From Cephalotrichum gorgonifer (taxonomy: Eukaryota; Ascomycota; Sordariomycetes; Microascales; Microascaceae): 64,000 nucleotides of DNA. Where the stretch lies: NCBI GenBank assembly GCA_900312665.1, contig ONZQ02000007.1, positions 1,308,308 through 1,372,307 on the forward strand, written 5' to 3'. Shown here in pieces: positions 11,648 to 24,875 of this stretch. The stretch's first letter is position 1. Every line of letters starts with the position of its first letter. The position numbers and the translations under genes were made by a program. A model generated the notes under the pieces. The model saw only the letters and a program-made list of their open reading frames with translations. It was not told the origin of the DNA and searched no databases.

Positions 11648-12218
11648 CGTGAAGATGCTTATGCTGTGAGAGCCTTAGGTCCGAAGTCGAATGGCGGTCT
11701 CTACCCTGGTTTTCCGCGGCAATTGGTTTGCGGGAGAAGGGGGAAGTATGTTTATATCTTATTATAATATGTACGTACTCTCTGTGAGTCAAGAGCTGCT
11801 TCCCGCGCTGTAGTGTTGCTCTAAGACGGCGGCAAAAGACCGGAAGAATTTATTTTTCGAGTCCCGCCGGAATCGGTGGTATTACTTGTACTCATAAATC
11901 TGGTGTGGTTCGTCAATAATACTGCTCGAATTCGCCTCTCCGTATCTTATCTTATCTTATCGGTGGCTCCGAAGGAATACCTTGCCAGGCAACGTTTGGC
12001 CGATCCCAGCTTATGTCAGCACCAAAGCAGGACGCGGTTCCCAGCCAAGGAAGCTTCAATTTTTCAACGACGTCAAGCATTCGGTGTTCTCGGTATTACC
12101 CATCGTTGGAAGCTATCTTTTAACCTTTTCGAAACTCCTTATCCCACGCCATCCCGCCCGCCGATTCCAATTAGAACATCCCCCGCATCCGCGAAGAAAA
12201 AACACATAAACCGAAAAG
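11648..12218. other. Divergent promoter region between TRP1 and TIM9
   Basis: TRP1 (minus) and TIM9 (plus) start at opposite ends of this 0.57 kb stretch, so it is a shared promoter. A short TCTTATCTTATCT-like repeat lies at about 11944-11959; GATAAG/CTTATC is the core of GATA-factor sites in fungi. I could not identify a GCN4/CPC1-type TGACTC box with certainty, although GAGTCA occurs near 11787 and is the reverse complement of that core. Confidence 0.45.
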
Positions 12219-12688
12219 ATGAACCAGAAGTATGACATCCCGCCGAATGCGCCAGATACTTCCTTCGCAAGTGCTAACGAACCGACCTCACTACCAGCTT
12301 CGGACTCAGCGCGGCGGAGCAGCGCCAGCTCGAGGAGCGCCTTTCCAAGCGCCAGATGCAGGACTTCATGGGCGTAGGTTCCCCTCCACCTCCCTTCGCT
12401 GCTTATCCACGCCTCACCCTCTTTCGACAACCTTTGGAGCCCCTATCTTTGCATCCCTTCTCCGAACCACCCCCGAGCTAACAAGGAAACCGAGAACAGA
12501 TGTTCCACAACATGTTCGAGAACTGCTTCACCGCCTGCGTGGATGACTTCACCTCCAAGGCCCTCTCCTCGCGCGAGAACGGATGCATCTCGCGGTGCGT
12601 GCAGAAGACCCTCGCGACACAGCAGAGGCTCGGCGAGAGGTTCCAGGAGCACAGTCAGACGACTATGATGCAGCAGCAGCAGCAGTAA
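12219..12688 (+). CDS. TIM9: Mitochondrial intermembrane-space chaperone Tim9
   Basis: Three exons, 12219-12229 (only 11 nt), 12298-12373 and 12500-12688, join in phase to encode 91 residues. The protein begins MNQNFGLSAAEQRQLEERLS. It carries the twin CX3C motif of small Tim proteins: CFTAC in the first and CISRC in the second, with DDFTSKALSSRE between them. The tail is Gln-rich. The spacing and the FTSK...SRE...CVQK pattern match Tim9 rather than Tim8, Tim10 or Tim13. Tim9 pairs with Tim10 as a hexameric chaperone that carries hydrophobic precursors across the intermembrane space to the TIM22 complex. Its cysteines form two internal disulphides after Mia40 oxidation. The ATG was chosen because it is the only one upstream that splices into the LSAAEQ start. 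Confidence 0.92.
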
Positions 12689-13239
12689 TAGACTACCAAT
12701 CGACACACACTCGAAATACACCGGACAACCCTTACCGATACCAACCTGTCAGAGGAGGCTGAAGGGGGGAGAGGGTAATTTCGGGGCTCACTTCGCGTGA
12801 AGCGGTTATCTTGTAATGAATGTGGCACTGCATTAGGGATACGGTGGCTAGAAGGAGAATATGATGGGAACAAACGGGGGTTGGTGTCACGGTCATGTTA
12901 AAGGCAGATGGAGTCGCCTGTGTATCAATAGCGAGGAGAGTGGGCGGGACGGATGGCCAACTTCTCAAATCACCTTAAATGTACAATATCTGGATCCTCG
13001 AAATCGATAGGGATAAGACATAGATCTAGGAGAGGACGCATGCGACGGTCCCCCTCCCGGTGGAATGAGTAACTCACCTCGTCACTTTCACTCAAGCATC
13101 ACGGAATCGAGTTCGGTGAGCCACGAATCAAGCATCCTAAATCATCTCTTTTACTCTACCCTGTAAGGACATGGTATTTCCGAAAGCAGCCAACGGCTTC
13201 ATCCAAGCAACCCTTCCCCCCCCGAATACTTTGATCTAA
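12689..13239. other. Convergent intergenic region (TIM9 and NUP192 3' ends)
   Basis: The two flanking genes converge here, so this contains both 3' UTRs. Short open frames on the minus strand have no recognisable content. No RNA gene or repeat was seen. Confidence 0.5.
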
Positions 13240-16200
13240 CTACGACTCCTCCGACAAGATATCCCTCACGGCCTCCAGCTGCCCGACGACCCTCTCCTCC
13301 AACAAACTCTCTCCCTCCAACCTCCCCCTCATCCCCTTCCACTCCACTTCCCTCTGTCCCAGCGGCAGCAGCCTCTCCCTAAGCAGCCGCCTGCTCGTGA
13401 GCCAGAACTCAACGTACTCCACCGCTGACCCGGCGTCCCACTTCACCTCGGGTATGTCCCTATTATTATTATCCCGCAGCGCGCCGAGGACCTTGGTCAG
13501 CAGCGCGAGGGAGTGCACCTCCATGGCCGTCAGGAACGTGACGTAGTGCCTCGCCTCCTTGGCCGACGACATCGCCGCCGTGCGGTTCGTCCCGGGCGCC
13601 TCGAACCGCTCCACGCTCGACTTCAGCAGCGCGGGGAACTGGTTCAGCACGTTGCCCACCTCCGGGGCCACCGTGGCGCCCATGGCCGTCAGGAGGTTGA
13701 GGAGGAGCGGGAGCATGGCCTTGGCCCAGATGCTATAGCACCGCTGCGCGGCGACGTTCTCCGCGAACGGAGAGACGGTCGCGCGGCGCATGAAGCGCGT
13801 GAGGTTCGCCGACGCGAGCTGGCCTAGAATACCGCCGCACGCGAGCTGCTCCGCGACCAGGGGCAGCTTCGAGAGCTCGAGAAGGAAGAGGAGGCTCAGC
13901 TCGCCGTACACTGGGTCGCCATTCTCACCCGTGATCTTGTCAGACCAGGAGAAGAGTGAGGACGCGACGTGCGCGGCGTCGTGCGATGCCATGATGTTGA
14001 TGATCTGCGTCTGGTTCTTGTCTGTCTCAGGAACGCCGAGGCAGGCCTGGAGCGTGGCGGTAATGAGGCTCAGGTCTTCGGGGGACACCGTAGGGTTCTT
14101 GTCGTGGATAAGTGTCACGAGGGTGCGGAAGCCCTTTCCGACAATGTTGTCCAGCGTGTTCAGAACCATCTGGATCCTCGGGACAAGCGCGCCAGCGGGT
14201 ACCCCGGCACCGTCCTCAGTCGATTCGGTGGGCTCGCCGGCATGTGACTTGAGAACGATGTATAGAGCCTTGAGGAGCGTCCGGTATAGCGGCGCGGAGT
14301 CCTCCGCGAATGGTTCATCGATGCGGGTGATGGCACTGTACAAAGAGCTGATAAGCTGGTTCACATCCTGCGGCTCTAGCTTGAAGCCAATCAGTCCTTG
14401 AATCAAGGACAGTGCAAAGTTCGACCGAGACTCGATGATTCTAACAAATATGTTCTCCGGGCCGAGGGTATCGCGGTTGGCCTCGAGGCACTGCAGGGCC
14501 GTTTGCTGCATATAGCGAGCGACTACCTTGTTGCCCGGGAGGCTACTGCTGATCTGCAGGAGAAGGAACTCCCATGCATGATAGAGCGACTAGTTTGTGT
14601 GTTAGTGGCAGTGACAAGAGGCGGAACGGAGGGTCGGTTCTGGGACTCACAATTTGAGCATCCACGAGGGATAGGTTTAAGTTTGCCCTCTCCATCTCTG
14701 CCTTGAAACCATTATTGCCTTTGGGGCCGAGCCACCCCGGGTCGAACCGAAGCATATCATCAGCCATGGCGAGGTCGTAGTAGTAATTGTCTCCTAGGTC
14801 CCTGGGCTCCAGCAGCGCGCGCTTGAACTTCTCAACGGAGCACCCGGGGTACTTGTTCGCAAAGTTCTTCCTGAAGTTCGAGTGGAGTGACGCGTTGTAC
14901 CCGGAGATCGCAGCCCCGTCCCGAAGGTAGTAGTCGAGGTCCTGAAGGAGATCACCGGCTGCCTTCTCTGCCCCGCCCATGTGCCGCAAATGGTACAGCT
15001 GCATGGCAAACGCCTCTGCGATATACGCGGCCTCCTTGGCGTCATAGGCCGCCCCGAGGGGATCCGACTTCGCGGTGATCGCCGCGGATGACATCTTCCG
15101 GATCCGACTACGAAGGCCGTCGAAGCAGGCGGGGTCTTTAAGGATTGTGAAGACGGTCCAGGGCCAGTAGTTTTGGGCTGATGTCACGAAGTCTAGAATC
15201 CCGAGGGCCTCTAACCGTGACAGGGCGCCAATCTCCTTGAGCGTAGCCAGGGCTGTCGCGAACACCGATTCCGAGGCAAAGTCTTTAACCTTGTCCGCGT
15301 CCGACACCTCCCGCGGCGTCTTCCCGGTTATGAGACAGTTCGACATCCACTGCTGCCGGTTGCGGACAATGGACGAGAAGAACCTCCAAGTTGTCGTCAC
15401 CTCTGCCGGACTCGAGAACGGCTTGTCGATCTTCGCGAGCACGTCAAGGAATGACTTTGCTACCTGTGGTCCGAGATAGCCAAGCAGGGACGGAGGTTCA
15501 TCTGTCCTCCTCCCAGCACTTTCAACCAAGGCGTCCAAGAGGAGGAGCGTCGGCCGCTTAAAGTGATCATTCGCGGAAACGAGTCGTGCAAGGAGACCGG
15601 ATGTCTTGAATAGATGTGCTTCGAATAGACCAACAGGCCGGTCATAGAGCGTGGCTACTCGGAGAAGGGTGGTCGCGAGGTCAAGCACAGCCGTCACCTG
15701 GTGCTGCGATGCTACCGCCTTCGTATGATACAAGGTTGTCATGTGGTTCTCACGCCCGGCATCGATGGTGTTGAGAAGGGGCCGGAATCTGAGCGAGCCC
15801 GCAGAAGGTGACAGGAAACTGTCTATGACGTACTCGGCTCCGAGTTCCAGAGACGCGGTTGGCCGGTTCGCGCCGTGGAAGTCGTCCAAACCGTACGCGT
15901 ATTGGATGAACTTTCTCATGATGGGCACGATGTCCTTCACAAGTAGCGTAGGGTATGCATGTGAGCCGAACTTCCAGGTGGAGGAATTCTCGAACACATC
16001 AACAGTCGCCCGGGCAATAGCGTACCCCAACCCAGACAGGGTGCTGTCCGACGTTCCGAGCCACGCGTCGTGTTCCGCGTTGCTCCGGCTGCTCGATTTC
16101 ACGAGACCCTTTCTTCGGATGCTGCTGCTCATGATGGCGTCGACAACCGCAGAGAAGAGGCGAACAGTGGAGATGAGGAATTCGAACTGGTCAGGTCCCA

Positions 16201-18911
16201 TATCTAGCTTGCCCGTGAGCCTTGCCAATTTACCGGCATGGGAGTCTGAGTTGAGGAGGCCGCAGCGGGCCATGTAAGAGAGAATGCGGCTAGGGAATAC
16301 CGGAAGAGCCGCGTGGAGGAACTGGACGCAGGCCGTAATAACACACAGGTTCTGTCCTTCGTTTGATGCCTCTTCGTCCTGCATGGACACGTCTAGGATG
16401 TCGCAGATAACCGATATTATGTCCTTGGCGTTGTCGATACTCTTGCTTGCCTCTTCCACGATATCCGTCACCCTCTGATACCGTCTCGCATCCGTGGTAG
16501 GGAACTTCAGGTACTCTGCTCGGATAAGAGTTGCAAGGAGGGTGATAGTTTCCGCCATCTCCTCCGGAGCGAGACCTCCGAGCAAGAGGTCATAGTCGGT
16601 CTGGACCATGGAGATTTGCAGCCGGGTGCCCAGGAGGGCCAATGCAGAGTGCTTGTACTCCATGAAGACGACACGTCCGGAGTCCGTGACGAAGCGTCCG
16701 AGAGAGCCCTCGGGAATGCAAAAGTCATCGACAGCGGTGTGTCTCCTCGTCCGGTTGCGAGGTGAAAATATGGGCAGGGGTTCTAGGAGGCGGAAGGAAT
16801 TTGTATTCTCGTCCTCAAAGGCTAGCTCGAAAGCTTGGAACGTGGGGGGGAAGTTGAAGGTGATGGTGGGTGTGTGGTGCAGGAGGCGGAGAACCAGTTC
16901 CGACCTGTCGGCGTCTCCCAGGCTTGTACACCTTGCGAGATTTGTTGTGATGCGGAGGAAGGGAGAGAATTCCATAGGGAATCGGTTCAATGACTCTTCG
17001 AGGTAGTTGCCCAGGAGCTCGTCATCATGAAGGGCGATGGCGAGAATGTCGGTATCGGGTGAGGTATGGGCATGAGGGGGTATATTCCAGTATGACGCGC
17101 CTCCGGATAGACATGCCAGGAGAGTACTAACGGGCTCGGATTGGTACCCGACAAAGGGATGGGTCCATTTAAGAAAGTCGGTGAACACATGGCGGACCCG
17201 GGAACCATGTAACACGGGGAGGATGCCATCGCTCAGCTCGCCCGCTACCAATGCCATCTGATTGAGAACCTCGTAAACCGCTCCGTTTCCGGTTACCTGC
17301 TGCGCTAGGCTCTCTATAGCCTGAACGTCCTTATCAAGGCCGGAAGATCGCAGGAAGACATCTCGGGGTAGCTCCTCAATTGATATGATACTCCCGACGG
17401 AAGACCTCCGGGTCGGTTCAGGCCGGGAGGCATTGGCCTGTAGTAGCTCAGCAGACTTTTGCTGCAATAGGAGGTCGCGCTTCTCGGACCTCTCGGTCAA
17501 GGAGAGATTTAGTTGTAGCAGAATGATGCTCCAAACGAAGATGGTCGGGTACACCGCAGACGAATCACGGGAGGATGCGGAAGATACGGCAGCGTGTATA
17601 TCTTCCATGACTTGTGGCGAAGTCAGGTAGAGCATGTCTTCCCCTGAACCTTCAGCCTCTCCAGCGAGGTGAGCCATGGTTGTGGCGGGACTGAGGAGGG
17701 TCAACGATATCGCGCATGACACGGTTTGGAGCGCGCTTTGCATACTTGCTGACACGTCGTCGTTGGTCTAGAGGGACTGTTAGCATTGGACAGATTCAAC
17801 CCGGTCGCGGAACTTACTCCGTATGCGGTGAAGAAACAGTGGCCGTCCATCATAGAGAACCACCTAGCCACGAGCTTAGGGTTTACCATGGAGGAATCCA
17901 TGAAATCCAAGGCCTGGTAGATAACTGACACTGCGTTGACTACCTGGTCGAGGGCCGTTCGTGACCATTCCAAGGCCACTTCCTCAGTCGCGATGGTGGC
18001 GTCATCTGTTATGGCGCCCAAGGAATTCTCGAACTCGTCCGTGAGACGTGCTAGCACGTCTAGATAAGTGGTCACAGTATCCTCCACAAACGCGCGACGA
18101 CCTTCGAGGTCATCCTGACCAGACACGGGCCGCGGGAGGCCATATCGCTGGGCGAGCTTCTCCGAGGGTGGTGTATCCAGTCCGATTGGAAGCCTCCCGT
18201 AGAATATAACCGAATAAAGGTAATTCACCGTCATCATGAAGGACCGCCGCTCGGAGAGGTATGTCAGGAATATGCGCACCCTTCTGGACTCTTCCTTCTG
18301 GAATTTCTCCCACAGTGACTCTGCATCAGCGGAGTCAGCACCTCCCTGGGCGATGGCTAGGCCCGATGCCTGTGCCTCGTTCTCCCCCGCCGCATCTTTA
18401 AGGTTGAGCTCATCCTGGAGGGACAGCTGCCCGGCCAAGTGGGAAGCAGGGCGAGACTGTAATTCTATCAGGACGATTCGTAGGGCGGCGACGAGGTTTA
18501 GCTTTGCGTTCTTGCCCAGCCACTGGGCGTCCTCCTTGATGGTCTTGATGTCGTACTTGTTGTTCGAGGACGGCGTGACGTTGATGGCGGCTGTCTTGGT
18601 TTCGAACTGGGCGTTCGCGGCATCATCTCGCGCGGCAAAGGTTTTGCTCGGGTTTTTGATCAGGTCTCGTACGAAGGGGTCCTTGAGAAACTCCGAGATG
18701 GCGTCGGAGGTTTGACGCGCGCCCGCGGGGTCAGAGAGCGCGGTGGCAGCTAGTTTCCACGATCTTGATAATATGACTGTCAGCTACGGCTGGACGGGTG
18801 CGGGCAAAGGGATAGAGGGCTGGAGAGGTGCAGGACGTACATGACCTCCTGGCCGCCCTTGAGGCACTCCCCCAGGGGAGGGAGGTAGAAGTGGTCCGAA
18901 GCTTGCGCCAT
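13240..18911 (-). CDS. NUP192: Inner-ring nucleoporin Nup192
   Basis: Four exons, 18911-18841, 18763-17818, 17767-14651 and 14589-13240, keep phase across all three introns and give 1827 residues. The product is a long all-helical protein without enzymatic motifs. The N-terminal part includes LSERRSFMMTVNYLYSVIFY, KYDIKTIKEDAQWLGKNAKL and SWSRTALDQVV-like helices. This matches the Nup192/Nup205 family in length and in recognisable segments such as SIKTIKEDA-Q-LS, MHLLLLDALVE-type helices and PYGHSFCYDLLLA-like DNYYYDLAMADDML. Nup192 is a scaffold of the nuclear pore inner ring, binding Nic96 and Nup53. The splice at 18763/18841 uses an ATCAAG acceptor, chosen because the alternative GACAG acceptor 9 bases upstream shifts the frame and hits a stop. 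The final stop is TAG. Confidence 0.88.
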
Positions 18912-21807
18912 TACCGCGGAGGCCGGCCGGGAAGCTCTCCGGTTTCGCTCGCGTTCATCGGCTTCCTTCCAAATTAGTAGAGGGGTAAGTGGTCGATAGT
19001 ATGGACCGTCCGACCGTGGTGGTTGAGGAAAAGTTACCGCGACAAGGTGCTCATCTCGTGGTAGCTATACACAACGAGCATTTCGAGCTCTCTTTTTTTC
19101 GAACGCGCTTGAGGGCGTCAGCGGGAAAGCTGGATGCCACCTGTTACCAGGTGGCTGGAAATCATATTATGTAATCGGATTCATGTGTTTTGGGCCAATA
19201 GGTCGCTCACTCGTCATGGCACGCACTACTTGCACAGCGAGCAATCCTACATGTACACTGCACCACTGGTCTTCTCTATATGTCTAGTTGCTATGCTATT
19301 TTGCCGAAATCTTCCCCTGGAGAAGGATGTTGGTCTCTCCCCACTCCGAGCACTGCGTGTCTTCTCCGAACAAGTATTAGCAGGCATAGACATGCCGTCA
19401 AACAGAGTCTTTCGATAAGGCTCCTGCGTGTGAAATACGAGCTGAGGCTCACATCCAATAGTGCCTTGTATGCACACTGGGTCGCTCCCGATTTGTTGGA
19501 AGCCGCCTAGCTATCGCCGACGAGTTGAAGGATGGACTGCGCCCATATGAAACATTGCAGGGTTGAAACATGCGTGAGTTTACGTGTACTCGTACTCGTA
19601 CACAACTCGCTGCAACGTTCATGGGGGCGGCCGAGAATCTGATGCCCCCCCACCAGAGCTACCCGCCCTTTTTTGTCCGAGAGAACCAATCTCGCCTTCT
19701 TCGAATGTCGTATTTTTTGGTTGCATCCTGGTGGCTTGGAGTGGGCCAACGGTTCGTTTGGCCTCATATCGCTTTGGCGACGTGGGACCTGTTCCAAGGA
19801 AGCGAGCCGCTTTTCACAGGCGATGAGAGTGATGTCAACCTAGATGATACGTACTTGGAGGTACAAGAAGGCAGGTAGCTACTCTACGGCCTTGAGCCTT
19901 GGTGTTCGTAAATTGATGGGTAAGCTCGGGGATGGACATGGGGTATGCCAATGTCACTTATTATATGAGTTGGTGCGCAGTGTTAGTATTACGGTCGGGA
20001 AACCTGGTCTGGTCTATTATTCTTTCAAGGAATAGCGCGAGGAATATGATCGGGAGACAGGGCAAGGTATCAGCCGGTGAACCCTGCTCCTGTTGACACC
20101 AAACTTGTTTTATCCTCGCTCGTATTATTTCCTGTACGCTAATAATAGGTGCAACTCGTCCAGTTGGTTGCCCCTTCAGCGCTATCCACTCGCGTTAGCC
20201 ACGACCAATTGCCGACCTACCAGTACCAGTACTCAGAGATCTGTAGCTTCGGGGTGGTGATGCTTTGTACTCTAAGCGGAAGAGGCGTTCGCCAGCAGTC
20301 ATCCTACTTACAAGTACTACCACCTGCAAGTACAAGTAGACGGCCCGGATCCGGGATCAGGACCTCGCGCCACGTTGCCGCCGTCGGGACAAGAACTACC
20401 CCCTAAAGGTCCCCTTGCATGAGCGTGGCGCCCTCGCCCTCGACGTCGCTCTCGACGAGGCCAGGCAGCAGGCAAGATAAGTCCCACCAAAAAGGCCAGA
20501 GGGCTACTCGTTGGGCTGGCTACTCGGTACAAGCACTCGTACAAGATCAAGGGCTGGCGTTTGCTGCTTGTACGAGTACGAGCTGGTCGGGATCGTTACA
20601 CATGGAGATAAGGGTGGGATGACGAAATGTCATAAACTGCCCGTCTCCTCAGCTTCACAGGCGACAAGATGAGGTCGGGTACTTCATTGTCTTTGTCTGC
20701 TCGATCGTAAGGTCAGTAGATGCTGAGGTTCATACTGACAGTTGGTGGTTGGTGGGCTAATTGGCCCTGCTCCAGGGGGGTGGTGGTACATCACCCACTC
20801 ACTCTGCAGGTCCATGTCAACAGTTGGAGTGGTTTTCCCCTCCGCACCCCACCATCCACGCACGCAGTCTTTGTGCTGTGACCGCCAACTTTTATTCTAC
20901 TCCCACTCCCCCTTGCGACGATCCTAAATCCTCCCTGCCCCCTGCCATGCATCAGCACCCTTTTTCCACAACGCAGGCCCGACCGGATCTTCTTGTGACT
21001 ATTATTGGCTATTACCCTTGCGCCATTTTACTTGTAATACCAGGCCAGCGGTCCTTTGCCGTGTAGGAGTTGTAGTTAATCTGCCGGTCTCCTCTGTCAC
21101 CAGCAGCGACCAGAGCTCCTATTAATACTTTAGTACGGAGTACCTAGATGTGGATTACAAGTATTAAGTAAACTGCGAAGTAAGTTGACGCATAACTGGG
21201 CCGCACCCATCGGCTCCAGGTTCTAACGGTGCTCCATGTCCAATCAGCAGTACCCACAAATCCACTGTCCATACGGAGTACTCCGTAATCATTCGCCGAA
21301 CAAGGCACCACACACATCACGGGTATCGAGCCGAGGAGTGCATGCATACTACTATTATTACTCTACCTTGTCGTTCGAAGGCAGCGGCAGGAGCAGAGAG
21401 ACGGCCACGCCAGGATTCCTGGAGAGGGGAAATTTTACCACCTCCCTCCGTCTTTCCCTGTTCCATCTTACATCGTCATCAATTCCAGCTCTTCCCACCA
21501 GCTATTCTCCGCCCATGCCCGTGCAGAGTAAGAGTACATGTAGTCAGTCATACCTCTACTGCTACTGCTGACAGCAGCCACTCCGCCTTTTGCGACTGGC
21601 CGAACCTGGCTGAACCCGAACCCGAACCTGAACTTGAACTTGAACGCCCAACCAATTTTGTGCCTCCTGTTATTATTACTGCCCACACATTTACAGCGAG
21701 CAACATCGTCATCGATCCTACTTCGACACCGAGCCACCTCCCGAATCCCACCCACTATTGTCCCGTCCCCTTCGACCTCGACACGTCGTTTGCGTCGCCA
21801 TTCCGCA
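18912..21807. other. 2.9 kb divergent intergenic region
   Basis: This is bounded by the NUP192 start (minus) and the RhoGAP start (plus). No coding frame shows family features. The sequence carries scattered GTACTT/AAGTAC and TACTCGTA/TACGAGTA words, for example near 19588, 20540-20580 and 21125-21170. The last 400 bases before 21808 are C/T-rich with small acidic-codon repeats (21603-21645, an alternating GAACCC/GAACTT run). It may include a long 5' UTR for the RhoGAP gene. Nothing else is supported. Confidence 0.5.
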
Positions 21808-24800
21808 ATGGCGCCGGGAGCGCCGACCCCAAGCCAGGCGAGCCCGCCGCAGCCGCCTGCTGCTGCCATCGCGAATCCCACATCCCCTCCCCCCAACAAG
21901 AGGGATTTGAAGTCATGGTGGAAAGGTTTCAAACTGCAGGCGGGTGGCAAAGCCCAGGATACAAACGGTACGGACTCCCTCAACCTTGTCGCACCCGCCA
22001 CTTCAGGCACGGACAATCTGTGCATCTGCGATGAGGATCTCCAAACATTCCGCCCTCTTCAGCCCATCCTTACACAACACGATGCCTCTGCCCACGCGTA
22101 CCTGTGGTACCACTACCTCCCGGTTGTCGAGCCAAGCGACGCGACATCCAAAACGCGCGCCGGGCGCCGTAATCTAGGCCACCTCCCCGCTATTGTTCTC
22201 GCGTCTCCCCTCCACTGCTTTCTTGACCAATCCAGCCCCGATCCGACGTCCTTGCATTCCCCGCAGACCAGAAACATACTAAACCCATCATTCCATCAGG
22301 TCCTAGATCGCAAGGCATCTTCGGCGTCCCTCTCCGGCAGAGCATCACATACGCGAACGTCGCCATCTCCCTCGTCGACGAGAATGGCAGCAGCTACATT
22401 TACGGATACGTGCCGATCGTCGTGGCAAAGTGTGGTGTCTTCCTGAAGGAGAAAGGTGTGTGTGCTCCGTCCGCCGATCGGCGGATCGCAATCCGTCATC
22501 CACACGCGCTCCTCCACGTCTCGCCTGAGCTAACAAAGATGAGAACAGCCACCGAAGTAGAAGGTATCTTCCGGTTAAGCGGGTCGGAGAAGCGCATCAA
22601 GGAGCTGAAGACGGTTTTCGACTCGCCCGACCGATACGGTAAAGGGCTCGTGTGGGAAGGCTACACCGTCCACGACGCCTCCAACGTGTTCCGCCGATAC
22701 CTCAACGACCTCCCCGAACCCGTTGTCCCGCTCGATCTGTATGCGAAGTTCCGCGAACCTCTGCGGGGTGCGACAAAGCATGGCGGCGCTGGCGATGCCG
22801 AAGGTCCCCAGTTCGTCGAAGGCTTTGACGAGGCGACCGCGATTGCAAAGTACCAGCAGCTGATAACCGAGCTACCGCCCCTACACCGGCAGCTCCTTTT
22901 GTACATCCTCGATCTCCTCGCAGTCTTCGCCGCCAAAGCAGAGATAAACCGGATGAACGCGCAAAATCTTGCTGCCATTTTCCAGCCAGGCATGCTGTCT
23001 CATCCCGACCACGCCATGGCTCCTGAGGAGTATCGACTCAACCAATGTGTGCTTATCTTCCTAATCGAGAATCAAGACCACTTCCTCATCGGCATGCAAG
23101 GAACTGCCGCGGACGAGCAAACGAAGCAAGAAGTGGAACAAGGCACGACGACGCCAGTCATCGCTGCGCCCGTCTCACCAGTCACCCCGACGAAATCTGG
23201 ATCATCGCAGGGCCTAGGGCGAACCGGTTCCAATGCGAGTGCGGCCGCTGAAAGTGTTAGACTTCACGGCATGATAAGGCGGAACCGTTCGACCTCGTCG
23301 AGACATTCACGACACGACAGCACGGGGACTGCTCCAGGCAGTCCGGCCCTTGCGACTACTCCGACGGGCGGCTTGACTAGGAGTAACACACTGCCGTCAA
23401 AGAAGTCCCCGGCGCTCCCGGCGGGAAGATTCCAAAAGGATGCTTCTCCCGTTCCGTTCAACCAGTCCGGCCTCTCCCCTAATACCGAGTTGCCGCCGAC
23501 GTATGAGCGGGCGGAGTCTCCTTCACCGTCTACCCTTGCACCATCCGCTGCCGGTGCTTCCACGCTTTCCCCATCGTCGGCGGGTATTGCGGGACACAGC
23601 CAGGACAAGCTGGTAGATGCGCCGCCGGAGCCGGTATCGACGCCTGTGAAGGAACGGAACCTACAGAGCCTTTTCCAGAGATCGCCTACGAGCGAGTCTG
23701 ACCGTAAACCGCGCAACAAACTTAAGAAGCGGGTCGGCCCGGGCGGCTTGAACCCCAGCGCGCACAGTTCCACGGGGTCTCTCGGGCATTCGAATGCCGT
23801 CTCGCCCGGGTTCGGGCCCACGAACCCCACGGTACCCCCCGAGATCTACGATACGGCACCTACGCCACTCGACGAGAATCAACAATTCAGTTCCCCCGCT
23901 TACGACCCATCGGAGTCTACTCCACGAGGCGCCACGATGCCACCCGCCACTCGTCACCCGGAATCCTCCCTGAAACCCCAAAAGTCACCACCAGCGTCGC
24001 TCCACTCATCGTTCAATGAAGGGTCAGAATTCGACCACGTTGACGAGCCCCCACATCCGACCGCGACGGTCGAGTCGGAGGATGGAGAGAAGCGGAAGCG
24101 ATGGAGACTGTCGCGGGGCCTTAAGAAGGAGGAAAATAGGTCTCCCTATCTTGCACTAGCCTCGCCACGCCAGACCACCGGATCCAACCTCCAGGCGGAG
24201 AGCAACACCTCGATCGCAAGCGGAGGCAGGCCCCGGAAGAGCTTCACAAACGACAGCTCCGAGCCGGGATCGTCTGTGATGGACGCCCAGGCGGCGCAGG
24301 AGGCGGGCTTTGGACAGCGGGAGAGGCCTGAATTTGGCGGCAAGGAGGAGTCTAAGGGTCCCATTGGATGGATCAAGAACAAGTACCGTGAGGCGAAGGA
24401 AACGCATGATCAGCGGCGGGCTAAGTCTCCGCCGGGTGATGGCCAGCAGCCGCCGGGGAGCACGAGCGCGTTGTCATTCAGGGGGAAGAGCTTAGATCTG
24501 AGGCGCGAGGAGGAGAGGCAGCCCGCACCAGTGACCCGGCCACCGCAGGCCTCGACGCAGAGTATCCCTCGGCAGGTCCAGCCGCAGAGTGCTCCCCAAC
24601 AGCAGGGTGTCCCTCATCAGGCCCCACAGGCGCATCATATTTCTCAGGTCACCCAGGCACATCAGGCGCCGCCAGCCCAGAAGCAACCGTCTATTGAACC
24701 GTCCACTCAGCTGCCTACTCAGCCTGTCTCTCAGCCGCCCACTCAACCGCCTCACGCGCCCACAGAGCAGTCTGTTGAATCAACCAATCAGCAGTATACC

Positions 24801-24875
24801 CAGCCGTCTCAGCCTTCACCTGAACAGCCCACGCAGACGCCGGCTCAACCTCCTGCGACTCTTCCCCAACAATGA
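21808..24875 (+). CDS. Rho GTPase-activating protein of the Sac7 type
   Basis: Three exons, 21808-21967, 22300-22455 and 22549-24875, keep phase and encode 880 residues. The long first intron (332 nt) is the least certain part. The RhoGAP domain spans roughly residues 57-285. It starts GIFGVPLRQSITYANVAISL, has the arginine-finger segment EVEGIFRLSGS, FRRYLNDLPEPVVPLDLY in the core, and NLAAIFQPGMLSHP near the end. The wording GVPL..SI.YA.VAISL with YVPIVVAKCG is typical of the Sac7/Bag7 branch, which switches off Rho1 and so tunes cell-wall integrity signalling and actin. The remaining 600 residues are disordered: Ser/Pro/Thr-rich, then a basic patch (EKRKRWRLSRGLKKEE), and finally a Gln/Pro-rich tail. 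Sac7 family membership is by motif recognition; the exact Rho target is inferred. Confidence 0.85.
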
